From: Shimia sp040370365
GTDB taxonomy: Bacteria; Pseudomonadota; Alphaproteobacteria; Rhodobacterales; Rhodobacteraceae
Reading direction: 5' to 3'
Length of the DNA stretch: 64,000 bases
Assembly (NCBI RefSeq): GCF_040370365.1
Contig: NZ_BAABWQ010000001.1
Coordinates: forward strand, 930,001-994,000
The notes beneath the pieces are model-generated. The model did no database searches and was not told the DNA's origin. It saw only the letters and a program-made list of their open reading frames with translations. Of the stretch, positions 18,513-27,523 are shown piece after piece (positions within the stretch are counted from its first letter, which is position 1; each line of letters opens with the position of its first letter). Made by a program: the position numbers and the translations under genes.

Positions 18513-19081
18513 CCTCTCGACGCTAATTCCAACTCAAGCAAGGCAGCGGCTCAAATCTGCCTTGCGCACACAAAAATAAAACACATCGTGAACCCCAGGT
18601 GTCTACTAACTTCTAAGCACTCGGAGATCGTGCTCCAAACAAAGCACCCATCCGCAATTATTTTGCCACAACGGCCAATACTTTAGAGCTGATAGCAAAA
18701 TCTGATCTGGTCTCCGCCCACCTTCAGCGCCCCTATTTCACACTAAGCCGTTGCCAGATGTCAGGATAGCAAGGAGGGGAAAGGCAGGTTCGGCGCGCAC
18801 CATAGACGTCAGCGCAGCCAATGACACCATGCCTGATGGATAATCGCTTCCTGAATCGTGAAGTGCGGATGGCCGACAACGCTGGAGTGATGCTGGAGAG
18901 TTCTGACGCCGAGCTGAACCTGTCTCACAAAACATATGATGCGACGCAGCGCTGGGGAGCCAAGATCCACGAATGAGTGCCACGCATGTACTAGAAAATA
19001 CCAGCTTGAAATCGCAACAATTGATCGCTCACCCGGTTGCCTCTATCACTGACAGCCAGCCGCCCTTTGATTGGAGCCCCC
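18513..19081. other. Gene-poor interval of about 570 bases with a hairpin and a possible gene remnant
   Basis: A perfect 9-bp stem GCAAGGCAG/CTGCCTTGC (18538-18546 with 18557-18565, 10-base loop) sits 26 bases after the ankyrin stop. It is terminator-like but has no T-run. Further on, a 46-codon plus-strand frame at 18836-18976 (MDNRFLNREVRMADNAG...) has no ribosome-binding site and no recognised family; it may be a decayed gene end. Nothing else was supported. Confidence 0.5.
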
Positions 19082-19777
19082 ATGCCAAGCTATGTGTTTG
19101 ATCCGCCCTCCCCTAGTGCACTTCCGATTGCTGGGCGGTCAGAGCTGTTTCCGGTGCGCAGGGTCTACTGCATCGGGCGAAATTACGCGGCACATGCCAT
19201 CGAAATGGGCCATGATCCTGATCGCGAACCACCTTTCTTTTTCCAGAAGAACCCTGACAACCTGTCAACTTCCACCACTTTTCCCTACCCTACGCACAGC
19301 GAGGACGTGCACCATGAAGCGGAGATGGCGGTGATGCTCCAGTCAGGCAGCGCCAACATCGCCACCGATGCAGCCCTAGATCACGTCTTTGGGTATGCCC
19401 TTGCTCTCGACATGACCCGCCGCGATCTGCAGGCCACTGCCAAGAAAGCTGGCCGCCCCTGGGAAATTGGCAAAGCCTTTGAGCACTCCGCTCCCATTGG
19501 TCTGATCCACCCAGTTTCAAGTATCGGCCACCCCGATCATGGACGCATTCAACTTTCTGTAAACGGCGAGCTCAGACAGGATGGGGATCTCAGTCAAATG
19601 ATCTGGAAAGTGCCAGAAATAATTTCTTATCTTTCAAACTACTTTGAACTCTCCAAAGGTGACGTCATTCTGACGGGGACTCCGTCAGGTGTGGGAGCGG
19701 TGCAAAGAGGAGATCGCATGAACATGTCGATCAAAGGGCTCGGAGAGCTCTCCATCGTGGTGTCGAACTTGCGCTGA
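19082..19777 (+). CDS. Fumarylacetoacetate hydrolase family protein (fumarylpyruvate hydrolase-like)
   Basis: 231 residues from ATG 19082; an earlier in-frame ATG at 19037 would add residues unlike the family. The mixed-beta FAH fold shows the active-site entry YCIGRNYAAHAIEMG, then DPDREPPFFFQKNPDNL, the metal-binding E-x-E of HHEAEMAVML, a DMTRRDLQ segment, and the C-terminal LTGTPSGVG. The EMG-DPDREPPFFF pattern is close to fumarylpyruvate hydrolases of the gentisate pathway and related acylpyruvases. No gentisate dioxygenase or isomerase lies nearby, so the substrate is uncertain. Standing alone, it may be a general acylpyruvase or oxaloacetate decarboxylase-like enzyme. Confidence 0.85.
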   Translation: MPSYVFDPPSPSALPIAGRSELFPVRRVYCIGRNYAAHAIEMGHDPDREPPFFFQKNPDNLSTSTTFPYPTHSEDVHHEAEMAVMLQSGSANIATDAALDHVFGYALALDMTRRDLQATAKKAGRPWEIGKAFEHSAPIGLIHPVSSIGHPDHGRIQLSVNGELRQDGDLSQMIWKVPEIISYLSNYFELSKGDVILTGTPSGVGAVQRGDRMNMSIKGLGELSIVVSNLR

Positions 19778-19899
19778 GAAGAACCCGACCCAAAAGACCC
19801 AAATCTGAAGCGCAAATCCCATCACTTTGGATGAGTGTCATCTTTACATGCTAATCGGCACAAGGTGTTATGCTTCTCGCCGGCAAAGGGCACATCACT

Positions 19900-20727
19900 A
19901 TGATCATATATCGCAACGCCACTAACCAAGAGCTTTCGACTATTCTAAAATGGGCCGAGAAAGAGGGCTGGAACCCCGGTCTTGATGACGCCACCACGTT
20001 TTGGCTGACAGACCCTAAAGGTTTCTTTGTTGCGACCGACGGCGACAAGACTATCGCTGCCATTTCCGTGGTCAATCACACGGAAGAATTTGCCTTCCTT
20101 GGTCTGTACATTACGCATCCGTCATATCGCGGTCAGGGTATTGGATACGCGCTGTGGCAACATGCCCTCACACACGCTGGCCCCCGCACTATCGGACTGG
20201 ACGGCGTGCCAGAGCAGCAATCAAACTACGCTGCTTCAGGCTTTGTCCACTCTAGCGCAACCACACGCTACACTGGTCAAATCAACGCCTCGTGCCACGC
20301 TAAAATTCGCAAGGCCATCGCCGAAGACACCGATAACTTAGTCGCGTTAGAAGGAAGAGCAGCAGGTGTCTGCAAACCGGTTTATGTGTCAGATTGGGTT
20401 GCCAACACCAGCACTCGTACCACTTGGGTGCTGGAAAGGGAGGGCACCGTTAGAGGTTTCTGCACAGTTCGCATGTGCGTTGAAGGAGCAAAGGTCGGCC
20501 CGCTTCTTGCAACGTCTGCACAAGATGCCCAACAGCTTCTTGAACACGCCGCCGCATTTGCAGGCCCCGCGCTCACAATTGATGTGCCTGACACGTCAAG
20601 TCCACTCAAACAACTCTGTTCAAAGCTCGGCTTTAAGCCCGGCTTCACGACGGCCCGTATGTATCGCGGACCATTTAGATCGGTCGAAAACACTTTTTTT
20701 GCGATTGTAACGATGGAACTAGGATAG
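19900..20727 (+). CDS. Tandem GNAT-family acetyltransferase
   Basis: 275 residues from ATG 19900 (MIIYRNATNQEL). The first half is a complete GNAT domain with the acetyl-CoA loop HPSYRGQGIGYALW (R/Q-x-x-G-x-G/A). The second half, from about residue 145, is the partner domain found in this two-domain class (VGPLLATSAQDAQQLLEHA, then FKPGFTTARMYRGP). These proteins acetylate amines of small molecules; the substrate is unknown. It stands alone between an FAH-family gene and a convergent LysR gene. Confidence 0.82.
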   Translation: MIIYRNATNQELSTILKWAEKEGWNPGLDDATTFWLTDPKGFFVATDGDKTIAAISVVNHTEEFAFLGLYITHPSYRGQGIGYALWQHALTHAGPRTIGLDGVPEQQSNYAASGFVHSSATTRYTGQINASCHAKIRKAIAEDTDNLVALEGRAAGVCKPVYVSDWVANTSTRTTWVLEREGTVRGFCTVRMCVEGAKVGPLLATSAQDAQQLLEHAAAFAGPALTIDVPDTSSPLKQLCSKLGFKPGFTTARMYRGPFRSVENTFFAIVTMELG

Positions 20728-20936
20728 CCTCTAAATTTTGATCTCTGGCGCATCTGAACTTAAGATCAATCACTCTCAACTCACCCATGTGAGGGCAATT
20801 CGATGGTGTGGGCCAATTCCAAGGGTTTGGATGGGGCGAACAAACGGCGGATTGTTGATCAGATGTTATAGTCGTCTCTTCCATTCTATTCGGCATCACT
20901 AGCTTCAGCGTCCCCATGGTGAAAACAGATGCCCAT

Positions 20937-21836
20937 TTATTTCAACGGCTTGCGTAGGTGATCGATGAACACGCGGAGCCGCGTTGGCACATACGCCCGT
21001 GATGGGTAGACAATCCAAGCGGCGCTGTCAAAATCCCCCGCACTTACAGCATGATCAGGGAACAGATCGACCAGGGTTCCATCGGCTAGATCTTGATCCA
21101 CCGTCCACTCTGCCAACAGCGCCACCCCCATGCCCGCAAGTGCCGCTCGCCTCACCGCGAGTGCATTTGAAATCGTTATGGATGCGCGCGGTAAAGCCTC
21201 AACAACAGTGTCCCCAACGCAAAATCGCCATGCAGAGCGAAACGCTGGCAGAGCAAACAATAGCCCATCATGTTTCTCCAATTCTATTGGCGACCGTGGC
21301 CGCCCCGCCCGCGCGACGTATGTAGGGCTCGCGACAACCCGGTATGCGGTGTCAAACAACTTCGCCATCACCATCGTGCCCATGGTCGGTTGCGGCCCAA
21401 GGCGCAGCGCAACGTCCACACCGTCGCTTGCCAAGTCAACCAATGCGTCTGACAGCATCAGCTCCAACTCAATGTCAGGATAGGCCTGGCGAAACGCCGT
21501 GATGCGAGGCATCAGCCAACGTTCCCCGAAGGCTACCGACGTGCTCACCCGCAACAAACCGGATGGATCACGCATCACATCGCGCGCAACATCTGCTGCT
21601 TCGTCCATCAACTCAAGCGCCGGTGCCAGCCGCGCCAAATACAGCGCCCCCGCCTCCGTCAGATCAAGCCGCCGTGTAGTGCGCTCAAAGATCCGGATGC
21701 CAAGATATTGCTCAACCGCCGCCACTTGACGCGATACAGAGGATGGATCCACATCTCGATCCCGCGCCACGGCGGCAAATGATCTCGCACGTGCCACCTG
21801 CAACGTAACCCGTAGAAGTTGCTCATCCATCAGCAT
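20937..21836 (-). CDS. LysR-family transcriptional regulator
   Basis: 299 residues (or 297 if the second Met at 21830 is used). The N-terminal winged helix-turn-helix is explicit (FAAVARDRDVDPSSVSRQVAAVEQYLGIRIFERTTRRLDLTEAG, residues about 15-60, written here as overlapping family segments). A type-2 periplasmic-binding-like effector domain follows. It is divergent from a YceI/SDR pair, with 105 bases between its start and the YceI start; control of those genes is the usual expectation. The ligand is unknown. Confidence 0.92.
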   Translation of the reverse strand: MLMDEQLLRVTLQVARARSFAAVARDRDVDPSSVSRQVAAVEQYLGIRIFERTTRRLDLTEAGALYLARLAPALELMDEAADVARDVMRDPSGLLRVSTSVAFGERWLMPRITAFRQAYPDIELELMLSDALVDLASDGVDVALRLGPQPTMGTMVMAKLFDTAYRVVASPTYVARAGRPRSPIELEKHDGLLFALPAFRSAWRFCVGDTVVEALPRASITISNALAVRRAALAGMGVALLAEWTVDQDLADGTLVDLFPDHAVSAGDFDSAAWIVYPSRAYVPTRLRVFIDHLRKPLK

Positions 21837-21941
21837 GTCTCATTCGTGCAGTTCCTGCATGACAGCATGACATTTCATCATGTTTTTCGCAAACCATGCA
21901 TGCCTCATAGTCTCCGAAGCAACCATAAACGGAGATCATCC

Positions 21942-22610
21942 ATGACACGACTTGTCCCTCTCGCCGCCGCTATAGTTATAGTGACCGCACCGATGGCACT
22001 CGCAGCCCCCACAGAATGGACCTTGGACCTTGGCCACGCACATGTCGGTTGGTCCGTGGATCACATGAACATGGCCAACACCGTTGGGCGCTTCAATACC
22101 TTTGACGGCACATTTATGATTGATGAGACCGACCCGGCCCAATCACAGATCACCTTTGTAATCGATGCGACCTCCGTCGACAGCAATCACGCGGGCCGAG
22201 ACGCCCATATCCGCAATGCTGACTACCTTGATACAGTCACATTTCCAGATATCACCTTTATCTCAACCGATGTGCAGCTTCTGACACCCAAAACGGGAAA
22301 ACTCTTCGGGAATCTCACCTTGAAGGGCGCTACCGCGCCAGTGACGTTGGACTTTGAGATGGTCAACCGCCGCACCTATCCTGCCTTCATTCCCGACTAC
22401 AACGAAGTCGATGTGGTTGGTTTTCACGTAACCGGCGAGATCATGCGGCTAGATCACGGTATGGATTTCATCGCCTTCCTTGGCTCCCCCACCGGATTTG
22501 CCGTTTCGTTGGATGCCCGTTTTGATCTTGTGCAGTGCGCCGACGCGCCAGACCGAAACATCCCCTGCAATTGGGGCCGCGTCGCAGGTTTCAAAGGCCC
22601 CAACGAGTAA
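21942..22610 (+). CDS. YceI-family periplasmic lipid-binding protein
   Basis: 222 residues started at ATG 21942, which gives an N-terminal signal peptide (hydrophobic core LAAAIVIVTAPMALA with cleavage after ALA). The mature part is the YceI beta-barrel: WTLDLGHAHVGWSVDHMN at the start, then VSRF-like VGRFNTFDG, DSNHAGRDAHIRNADYLD and ITFISTDV. YceI proteins bind polyisoprenoid or other lipids in the periplasm and are often induced by stress or by small organic compounds. Two Cys near the C-terminus could form a disulfide. It is followed 16 bases later by an SDR gene and is divergent from the LysR gene. Confidence 0.92.
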   Translation: MTRLVPLAAAIVIVTAPMALAAPTEWTLDLGHAHVGWSVDHMNMANTVGRFNTFDGTFMIDETDPAQSQITFVIDATSVDSNHAGRDAHIRNADYLDTVTFPDITFISTDVQLLTPKTGKLFGNLTLKGATAPVTLDFEMVNRRTYPAFIPDYNEVDVVGFHVTGEIMRLDHGMDFIAFLGSPTGFAVSLDARFDLVQCADAPDRNIPCNWGRVAGFKGPNE

Positions 22611-22626
22611 TGGTACGGAGATTTTC

Positions 22627-23388
22627 ATGACACCCGACCTCACCGGCAAGACCGCCATCATAACCGGTGCCAGCCGCGGCATCGGCGAAGCAACAGCACG
22701 CCATTTCGCCAGTCTGGGCGCAAACGTCGCTCTTCTGGCGCGCAACAGAAGTGCCCTAGAGAACATCGCCAAGGACATCGGCCACCGGGCCATCGCACTC
22801 CCCTGTGACGTGGCCCAATGGAACGATACCAAGTTGGCCGTTGCCAAAAGCAAAGAGATTTTCGGTTCAATCGACATTCTGGTCAACAATGCCGGTACTA
22901 TCGATCCAATTGCACACATTGCGGATGTAAACCCGTTTGAATGGGGACAAGCGGTCGACATCAACCTAAAGGGCGCCTTTTACATGCTGCGCGCCACTGC
23001 GCCAGAGATGTGTGCTCAGGGCGCGGGCGTTGTCATCAACATTTCCTCTGGAGCAGCCAGCTCAGCACTTGAGGGATGGTCGCACTATTGCGCGACAAAG
23101 GCTGCGCTTCTCAGTCTCACCCGAACCGCTCACAAAGAGCTTGGCCCCAAGGGCATCAACGTCGTCGGCCTCAGCCCGGGCACTGTGGCCACAGACATGC
23201 AACGTTCCATCAGATCGTCGGGACTTAACCCAGTGTCTCAGCTGGCATGGGAAAGCCACATCCCTGCTGCTTGGGTGGCCCAAGCCATCGCTTGGCTCAC
23301 CACAGACGACGCGCGCACATTTGATGGAACAGACTTCTCCCTGAAAACAGAAAATGGGCGAGATACAGTAGGTCTTCCTACAACCTAG
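22627..23388 (+). CDS. Short-chain dehydrogenase/reductase
   Basis: 253 residues from ATG 22627. A classical SDR: TGASRGIGEATA cofactor turn, NNAGTI, catalytic Ser in VVINISSGAAS, YCATK (Y-x3-K), and the C-terminal proton-loop LSPGTVATDMQ. The C-terminal DGTDFSLKTENG resembles FabG-like and xylose/3-oxoacyl-type reductases. Substrate not deducible. It is co-oriented with YceI and ends at a strong intrinsic terminator that isolates it from the injection-system operon. Confidence 0.9.
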   Translation: MTPDLTGKTAIITGASRGIGEATARHFASLGANVALLARNRSALENIAKDIGHRAIALPCDVAQWNDTKLAVAKSKEIFGSIDILVNNAGTIDPIAHIADVNPFEWGQAVDINLKGAFYMLRATAPEMCAQGAGVVINISSGAASSALEGWSHYCATKAALLSLTRTAHKELGPKGINVVGLSPGTVATDMQRSIRSSGLNPVSQLAWESHIPAAWVAQAIAWLTTDDARTFDGTDFSLKTENGRDTVGLPTT

Positions 23389-23412
23389 AGCGCAAAGTTA
23401 TCGCTATCAAAC

Positions 23413-23447
23413 GTGGCGGCGGCGCTTTTACGCCGCCACTTTTTTTC
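23413..23447 (+). terminator. Strong intrinsic terminator before the eCIS operon
   Basis: A perfect 8-bp GC-rich stem GTGGCGGC/GCCGCCAC (23413-23420 with 23432-23439), an 11-base loop, and a run of eight pyrimidines starting with seven Ts directly after. It lies 25 bases after the SDR stop and marks the left border of the injection-system transcription unit. Confidence 0.9.
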
Positions 23448-23659
23448 CTTTAGAATTTGATCGTTAAGTGTACACAAGTCAGGAAATACACACCAAAACT
23501 TGCAAAGAAACATGGCGGATTTTCGCTCAGAATTCCCGACCAGGTAGAAACGACTCGATAGATGAGTCACCGTGATTGCATAAAATTTCTAACTATTTTT
23601 GAGTGCATTTTTATACAGACGATTTTCCGTCGGGCCTGCGATTAACGAGAGGCCTTGGA
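23448..23659 (+). promoter_or_regulatory. Leader/promoter region of the eCIS operon
   Basis: 212 bases between the terminator and the sheath start, AT-rich, especially around 23575-23620. A TATACA that could serve as a -10 lies near 23613, but no good -35 is placed 16-18 bases before it, so a sigma-70 promoter is not proven. Small hairpins (GACTC-7-GAGTC near 23550, and GACG-CGTC near 23620) could shape the leader. This is the only sizeable gap before the baseplate end of the operon, so the main promoter is expected here. Confidence 0.45.
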
Positions 23660-25207
23660 ATGACGACACCATTGACACCGGGAGTGTATGTTCGCGAAGC
23701 GCCTGGCGGCGCACGCGCGATTGAAGCGGCCCCGACCGCTGTAACAATTTTTGTGGGAGAAACGGAAAGAGGGCCAGTTGGCCCAACGCCGATATCCAGT
23801 GCTATTCAGTTTAGCCGTCTGTTTGGCGGTTACACGCGCGAAGATGTCGGAGGAACCCCGGCGCGCCTATTTCTGCCGTTTGCCGTTCAGGGGTTCTTTG
23901 ACAACGGCGGTCCGCGCGCTTACGTGCTGCGGCTCATAGATGGGGCCAACGCAACCTCATCCCTCGCAGTGACTGATGGTGCAGAAAATGCCGCCGTTGA
24001 CGCACGGGCGCCCGGGCTTTGGGGTGACAGCGTTCGGATTGCCATCACAGATGCAACCGACGGCGATGCAGCGCGCTTTAACCTACGTGTCTTTTATCAG
24101 GCACCAGGCGAAGCCAATCATACAGAAGTTGAGGTGTTTGAGGGCTTATCCGCCGATCCGTTGGATGAAAAATATACCGTGGACCAATTGGCCCGCTCAG
24201 CATTTGTCACATGGAATGGCGCAGATGTGTTCCGTCCCAACAATGACGGCGACCCAGCCGCCACCCCGCCGGGAACGCCATTGGCAGGAGGTTCTGGGGG
24301 CGATTCTGCGTCGGCTGCCGCGGACTATCCCGCTGCCTTGGCTACCTTGGATGGTCTCGATGATGCCGCGCTGATCGTTTGTGGTTCTGATCTGATGCTG
24401 AATGCCGCCAGCGCGGCTGAACACAACGGCATCGTCAACGCACTTCTCGCCTATGTCGAAGCCCGCCCTCAGCGAGATCTGTTTCTTGTAGCCGACGCAC
24501 CCCGTTCAATCGCCGCCGCCGATCCCGTCAACGCTGCGGTCTCCGCCGCGCGCACAGGCATCAATGCTTCTGACCATCTTGGATTGTATTGGCCACGCAT
24601 TGTGGTTGGGGATCCCGTTGGACTGGGCCGCGCCCCACAATTGGCCATTCCGGCTGCCGGACATATCGCTGGTCTCTATGGGCGCACCGACGGGCGGCGC
24701 GGAGTTTGGAAAGCCGCCGCCGGGGTCGACGCCACAGTGGCTGGTGCCACCGGTCTAGACTTCAACGTCATCGATCGTGATCAGGACCGGATGAACCCTC
24801 ACGGATTAAATGCGTTGCGAACTGTACCCGGTGCCGGACGCGTGGTCTGGGGCGCGCGAACCACCCGCCCAACAACAGAGTGGCGCTATATCAATGTACG
24901 CCGAACTGCGATGTTTTTGCGGCGCTCCATCTACAACGGAATTCAGTGGGCCGTCTTTGAGGGCAACACAGAAACCCTCTGGGCCGCGCTGCGCCAATCG
25001 ATTGGAGCTTTCATGGACGCACAATACCGCAACGGCGCTTTCGCAGGGGAAACATCACGCGATGCCTACTTTGTCAAATGCGACAGCGACACCACCACAC
25101 CTGATGATCAGGCCGCTGGTATCGTTAACGTGCAGGTCGGTTTTGCCCCACAACGCCCGGCAGAATTTGTCATCGTGACCCTCTCTCAGAAAACAGCAAT
25201 CAACTAA
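23660..25207 (+). CDS. eCIS contractile sheath protein
   Basis: 515 residues started at ATG 23660 so that the protein opens with TPLTPGVYVRE, the conserved N-terminal linker of phage and Afp/PVC tail sheaths. Further family parts are FVGETERGPVGPTPISS, FFDNGGPRAYVLRL, and a C-terminal sheath domain with VWGARTTRPTTEWRYINVRR and QWAVFEGNTETLWAALRQ. It polymerises around the inner tube and contracts to drive it into a target. Only one sheath gene is present, where Afp and PVC carry three, so a homopolymeric sheath is implied. The tube gene follows after 12 bases. Confidence 0.95.
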   Translation: MTTPLTPGVYVREAPGGARAIEAAPTAVTIFVGETERGPVGPTPISSAIQFSRLFGGYTREDVGGTPARLFLPFAVQGFFDNGGPRAYVLRLIDGANATSSLAVTDGAENAAVDARAPGLWGDSVRIAITDATDGDAARFNLRVFYQAPGEANHTEVEVFEGLSADPLDEKYTVDQLARSAFVTWNGADVFRPNNDGDPAATPPGTPLAGGSGGDSASAAADYPAALATLDGLDDAALIVCGSDLMLNAASAAEHNGIVNALLAYVEARPQRDLFLVADAPRSIAAADPVNAAVSAARTGINASDHLGLYWPRIVVGDPVGLGRAPQLAIPAAGHIAGLYGRTDGRRGVWKAAAGVDATVAGATGLDFNVIDRDQDRMNPHGLNALRTVPGAGRVVWGARTTRPTTEWRYINVRRTAMFLRRSIYNGIQWAVFEGNTETLWAALRQSIGAFMDAQYRNGAFAGETSRDAYFVKCDSDTTTPDDQAAGIVNVQVGFAPQRPAEFVIVTLSQKTAIN

Positions 25208-25219
25208 AGGAGCGCTTCC

Positions 25220-25720
25220 ATGCCAATGTTCAACGTCAACGCGCACCGGATCGATCCTTACAAGAACTTCCGGTTTCAAGTCGTATGGGATGGCCAGGTC
25301 GTAGCGGCTCTATCCAAAATGTCGGCCGTCAAAAAAACCACCGAGGCCATTGAATGGCGAGCAGCTGGGGACGCAGGAATCGTGCGTAAAATGCCCGGCC
25401 GAACCAAGTTCGAGCCCATCTCTTTGGAGCGTGGTCTCACTCACGACAAGCAATTTCTTAATTGGGCAAATCAGGTCAACAACCCCGACGGCCCGGCAGC
25501 AAATTCGCTGCTTCAATATCGCAAATCGCTGCGTGTGGTGGTGCACAACATGCAGGCCACGCCGGTGATGGCAATCAACTTGCGCCGTGCATGGGTCAGC
25601 GAATTTCAGGCACTGCCGGAGTTTGACGCAAACGCCAACGCGGTCGCGATCGAAACACTCAAACTGGAATATGAGGGCTTTGACGTCGATGAGTCCGTGA
25701 CTGAACCGGCGGAAACCTGA
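25220..25720 (+). CDS. eCIS inner tube protein (T4 gp19-like)
   Basis: 166 residues of the T4 gp19/Afp1/Pvc1 tube family: the start DPYKNFRFQVVWDGQVVAALSKMSAV, then RKMPGRTKFEPISLERG, and a WVSEFQALPEFDANAN turn before the last strand. Hexameric rings of this protein stack into the rigid tube that carries cargo. It sits directly behind the sheath gene with a good AAGGAG site. It is the only tube gene in the operon, so the tube is probably made of one subunit type, unlike the two or three of Afp/PVC. Confidence 0.95.
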   Translation: MPMFNVNAHRIDPYKNFRFQVVWDGQVVAALSKMSAVKKTTEAIEWRAAGDAGIVRKMPGRTKFEPISLERGLTHDKQFLNWANQVNNPDGPAANSLLQYRKSLRVVVHNMQATPVMAINLRRAWVSEFQALPEFDANANAVAIETLKLEYEGFDVDESVTEPAET

Positions 25721-25755
25721 TCAGACAGCGCAATTTGCCTGACGGGAGAGCATAA

Positions 25756-26472
25756 ATGAACCAAATAACAGGACTTCAGGAAATGCGTTTTCTGGCGCAA
25801 TCCGGTGGTGACGCAGCACGCTTAGCCTCGCTGGCGCGTGCAATGGGCGTTCTCACAGAGGATGCAGATCCCACCATCGCAGAATGGGAGGCGTGTTTGC
25901 TGGAGCTGCGCCGCACGTTGTCTGGTCCGCGCATCTCTGCAGAATTGACCTGTCCCGAGTGTAGTGAAGGCGTTGCACTGATATTTGGGATTGATGATCT
26001 GCCGCACCAAGCACCCAACGAAACTTTATTGGTTGAAGAGGTGGCACTCAAACCGCTGTGTCTCAGCGATCTTGAGGCCATCGAGAAGGCTCCGGGAGAT
26101 CGTCTATCAACAATCCTGACGCGGGCATCAGGCAACGACACACACTGGGCAGAACAACAATTGTCTGGTCCCAAACGCGATCACATTTTGAAGGTCTTAG
26201 AGCGAGCTTTGGTCGGTTTGGATCTGCAGCTGGGCACACAATGCACAGAATGCAGCACCGAAATCGTCAGTTCCTTTGATGTACAAGCATTTGTTATGGC
26301 TGAACGCAGCGGCTCTGCAAAGCACCTGCTGGATCAGGTGCACCTGATCGCGTCAACGTACCATTGGTCTGAAAGCGAAATACTGGCGCTGACACGGGAC
26401 CGACGCAGAGCTTACCTAGACCGGATTGAAAGGGACGCACTACAGATAGAGGTGAGCGATGTCAGATATTGA
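25756..26472 (+). CDS. Zinc-ribbon T4 gp26-like baseplate/hub assembly protein
   Basis: 238 residues. Two CxxC knuckles are visible (LTCPECSEG at Cys66/69 and TQCTECSTE at Cys163/166), consistent with one zinc site. The rest is predicted alpha-helical with an ALTRDRRRAYLDRIE end, the arrangement seen in proteins annotated as T4-like baseplate hub (gp26) or tail assembly proteins beside CIS tube genes. In phages the equivalent helps assemble the baseplate hub and may be absent from the finished particle. Whether this one is structural is unknown. It overlaps the next frame by 14 bases. Confidence 0.7.
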   Translation: MNQITGLQEMRFLAQSGGDAARLASLARAMGVLTEDADPTIAEWEACLLELRRTLSGPRISAELTCPECSEGVALIFGIDDLPHQAPNETLLVEEVALKPLCLSDLEAIEKAPGDRLSTILTRASGNDTHWAEQQLSGPKRDHILKVLERALVGLDLQLGTQCTECSTEIVSSFDVQAFVMAERSGSAKHLLDQVHLIASTYHWSESEILALTRDRRRAYLDRIERDALQIEVSDVRY

Positions 26473-27520
26473 CAGATCACCTCCCCCCCTGTCCGTCGGC
26501 CCGAGATTGGCTCGACTGCTTGGCACGACGCCGACGTCAGACCGCGCACAACTGCGGCCAGCGCAAGTTGCGTCGACACCTTTGATCTCTAGCATGCCCT
26601 CCCCCGAACTGACCGGCCCCATTGTAGAAACGACGGTCGAAAACCCCGTTTTGCCCTCCCAATCACACACTCGAAGCACTCCGCCCGCGACAGCGCTTGA
26701 ACCGAGCAGTCCTCCCCAAGATCTCGACATTGAGAGCACGACAGCATCACGGGCCGCGCCTCACCTTGAAGACGCGACGAAGCCCGCAGTTCAACCGCAA
26801 CACCAACCGCCCAACACCTCAACGCACACGGTTTCCAAACCACCAGTGCACAAAACCCGCCCCCAACTGCAAACCGTTCCGACCGCCAAACCACAACAAC
26901 AAAGTAACGTCTCTCAAGAAATTACCATCGCCCCGACCACGGGAAATCACCCCGAAACCATGCGCGTTGAGAGACCGCGGTCGCAACTGTCCTCCAAGCC
27001 GGCTGAACTCCCCGCCAAGCACACTACACATGCAGCGCCGACACCTTCGGCGCCTCAGTCGATCATCATCCGCGAGGTCTCAACAGATAACAAATCGTCG
27101 GTGCGACCACCAGTCGAGATCAAAACCTTGGAGCCTCAAGCGCCCAAATCTTCGTCTACGCAGTCGAAGATACAAGCAGACGAAACCAACGATGGAAAAC
27201 CACCACACCACACGCGCGTGCGTCATTCACCGGAGCCACCGGAGGCCGAAATACCTGCACCCACGGCCCCGGTGATACCGATACCCGACCCAATCAACTC
27301 TGTAGCGCCGATGGAAAGCAGTCGTGTTGCTCCAAATCCCGACGCACTCCCGTCGACCGTACCGCAGCCAACGCCAAAGCCATCCATCCGCGTGGAAATC
27401 GGTTCAGTGAACTTCACCTTGCGCCAGCCCGAAACACCGCGCACGCGCCCTGTGTTGCCAGTGGCCCGAAGGTCCCCACGCAGCCACAGCATTCCGATGC
27501 GTGGCTTCGGAGAGGAGTGA
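26459..27520 (+). CDS. Long Pro/Thr/Ser-rich disordered protein of the eCIS operon
   Basis: 353 residues, almost free of hydrophobic core. Pro, Thr, Ser, Gln and charged residues dominate from about 5 to 300 (for example PQHQPPNTSTHTVSKPP), and only the last 60 residues (VEIGSVNFTLRQPE, then RPVLPVARRSPRSHSIPMRG) look able to fold or bind. No family recognised. It is translated with overlap from the gp26-like gene, with GAGGTGAG as ribosome-binding site, and lies before the cap gene. An unfolded linear protein at this place could be a length ruler, a scaffold or an adaptor tethering the baseplate; all are inference. Confidence 0.75.
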   Translation: MSDIDRSPPPLSVGPRLARLLGTTPTSDRAQLRPAQVASTPLISSMPSPELTGPIVETTVENPVLPSQSHTRSTPPATALEPSSPPQDLDIESTTASRAAPHLEDATKPAVQPQHQPPNTSTHTVSKPPVHKTRPQLQTVPTAKPQQQSNVSQEITIAPTTGNHPETMRVERPRSQLSSKPAELPAKHTTHAAPTPSAPQSIIIREVSTDNKSSVRPPVEIKTLEPQAPKSSSTQSKIQADETNDGKPPHHTRVRHSPEPPEAEIPAPTAPVIPIPDPINSVAPMESSRVAPNPDALPSTVPQPTPKPSIRVEIGSVNFTLRQPETPRTRPVLPVARRSPRSHSIPMRGFGEE

Positions 27521-27523
27521 ACG

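Noticed and set aside
18738..18983. 81-codon minus-strand frame in the gap after the ankyrin gene
   Set aside because: No ribosome-binding site, no family and no neighbour on that strand.
26697..27275. 192-codon frame within the Pro-rich gene
   Set aside because: A plus-one shadow of the Pro-rich coding sequence with no start signal; its Arg/Pro composition follows from the main frame.
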